Source: Ruegeria arenilitoris (GTDB lineage: Bacteria > Pseudomonadota > Alphaproteobacteria > Rhodobacterales > Rhodobacteraceae). Taken from it: a stretch of DNA of 64,000 bases. The DNA lies in contig NZ_WQCA01000005.1 in NCBI RefSeq assembly GCF_013032445.1, forward strand, positions 248,001-312,000. The letters are read 5' to 3'. The notes beneath the pieces were generated by a model. The model saw nothing but the letters and a program-made list of their open reading frames with translations, made no database searches and was not told the DNA's origin. Positions 63,620 through 64,000 of this stretch are shown in pieces. Made by a program: the position numbers and the translations under genes. Position 1 is the first letter of the stretch; every line of letters starts with the position of its first letter.

Positions 63620-64000
63620 TTAGGTGCCGCGTTTTGCGCGCCACGCTGCCCAATCCTCTGGTGTATCCAAGTCCAATAGGGCGTTTTGTCCAGGTAGGGC
63701 ATGCAGATGCACGTTGCCAGCGTGGGCGCGCACCACGGATTGCGCACCTGCATCGCCTGTCAATTTCCTGAGGTGTTGAAACAAGCTTTGGTCAAACACG
63801 ACCGGGTGACCGGGTTTGCCGTTGGCAGTTGATCCGCGCCAGATCAGATTGTCCGGATGGGCTTTTACGGATGCAAGAACGGCAATTAAATCCTCAGAAG
63901 TAATGTCAGGCAGGTCCGCCAGTAAGACCATTGCCGCTGGCGCATCTGTTGACACGTGTGAGAGCGCACCACGCAGGCTGGCATTCATACCCTCATCAGC
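63620..64000 (-). CDS. MobA/MocA-like nucleotidyltransferase, partial
   Basis: Only the C-terminal part, at least 126 residues, is in the window; the frame is open at the edge. The sequence DEGMNASLRGALSHV, MVLLADLPDIT and NGKPGHPVVFDQSLFQHLRKLTGDAGAQSVV matches the MobA-like NTP-transferase family. Members transfer CMP or GMP to molybdopterin or handle sugar nucleotides. A molybdenum-cofactor role would suit the formate dehydrogenase 55 kb away, but the N-terminal nucleotide site is not visible. Confidence 0.85.
   Translation of the reverse strand, partial: ADEGMNASLRGALSHVSTDAPAAMVLLADLPDITSEDLIAVLASVKAHPDNLIWRGSTANGKPGHPVVFDQSLFQHLRKLTGDAGAQSVVRAHAGNVHLHALPGQNALLDLDTPEDWAAWRAKRGT

Noticed and set aside
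63264..63653. A 129-codon minus-strand frame upstream of degP.
   Set aside because: Basic, Pro/Arg-rich translation without domain match; it overlaps the end of the MobA-like gene and lacks a ribosome site.

Overview
The window looks like a chromosomal segment of an alphaproteobacterium of the Rhodobacteraceae (Roseobacter group). This rests on the gene families present: a Tat-exported formate dehydrogenase with DUF3305/DUF3306 partners, a DUF4212/sodium:solute symporter pair, a TRAP transporter, a DUF5993 peptide beside dsbB, and an alphaproteobacterial GTTC-N7-GTTC LexA box before imuA. The genus cannot be fixed from the sequence alone. No rRNA, tRNA, CRISPR array, prophage or intact insertion sequence was recognised.

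Region by region. (1) 1-12.7 kb is a formate dehydrogenase locus. On the minus strand it runs DUF3305, DUF3306, TorD-like chaperone, a 62-residue Tat peptide, FdhA, FdhB, FdhC and the start of an exported protein. Diverging from it are a four-cluster ferredoxin-like protein, then Mrp/ApbC, a biotin/lipoate-ligase-like protein and a small DUF6505-type protein. Between them, on the minus strand, is a cytochrome c with a tungstate-binder-like N-terminus. (2) 12.2-21.6 kb, minus strand, holds flavin reductase, a membrane-anchored DnaQ-type exonuclease, a cNMP/CBS/DUF294 protein, the symporter with DUF4212, adenylate kinase and acetyl-CoA synthetase, a likely acetate or short-chain-acid uptake and activation block. 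(3) 22-25.1 kb is a dctPQM TRAP operon. (4) 25.2-28.6 kb is an arginine/ornithine catabolic operon (arginase, CtlX-type hydrolase, ornithine cyclodeaminase) with a divergent Lrp-type regulator. (5) 28.7-35.2 kb holds MprF, a NodT/HlyD/DUF3302 export set, and DsbB with DUF5993. (6) 35.3-37.8 kb is glpR/glpD. (7) 37.8-39.6 kb is a gene-poor scar with a broken transposase and a 33-codon membrane ORF.

(8) 39.6-43.9 kb is an RND efflux pump. (9) 44.1-55.8 kb holds housekeeping and envelope genes: metG, an unknown exported protein, MFS carriers, YceI, an SOS-boxed orphan imuA, an aspartic protease, MarC, an ABC-F protein, Bcr/CflA and ndk. (10) 56.2-59.2 kb is a tightly coupled operon of ribbon-helix-helix protein, CHAD protein, ParA ATPase and CYTH enzyme. 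This is the most interesting unit in the window. It reads as a candidate machine for positioning or partitioning polyphosphate granules, with a repeated-half-site operator overlapping the first ribosome binding site. (11) 59.2-62.9 kb is a two-component system with a DegP-type protease, as in envelope-stress loci. The window ends inside a MobA/MocA-like nucleotidyltransferase.

Coding density is high and many adjacent genes overlap by 1-4 bases. Start codons were moved downstream of the longest open frame where a ribosome binding site, signal peptide or domain start justified it, and each entry says so.
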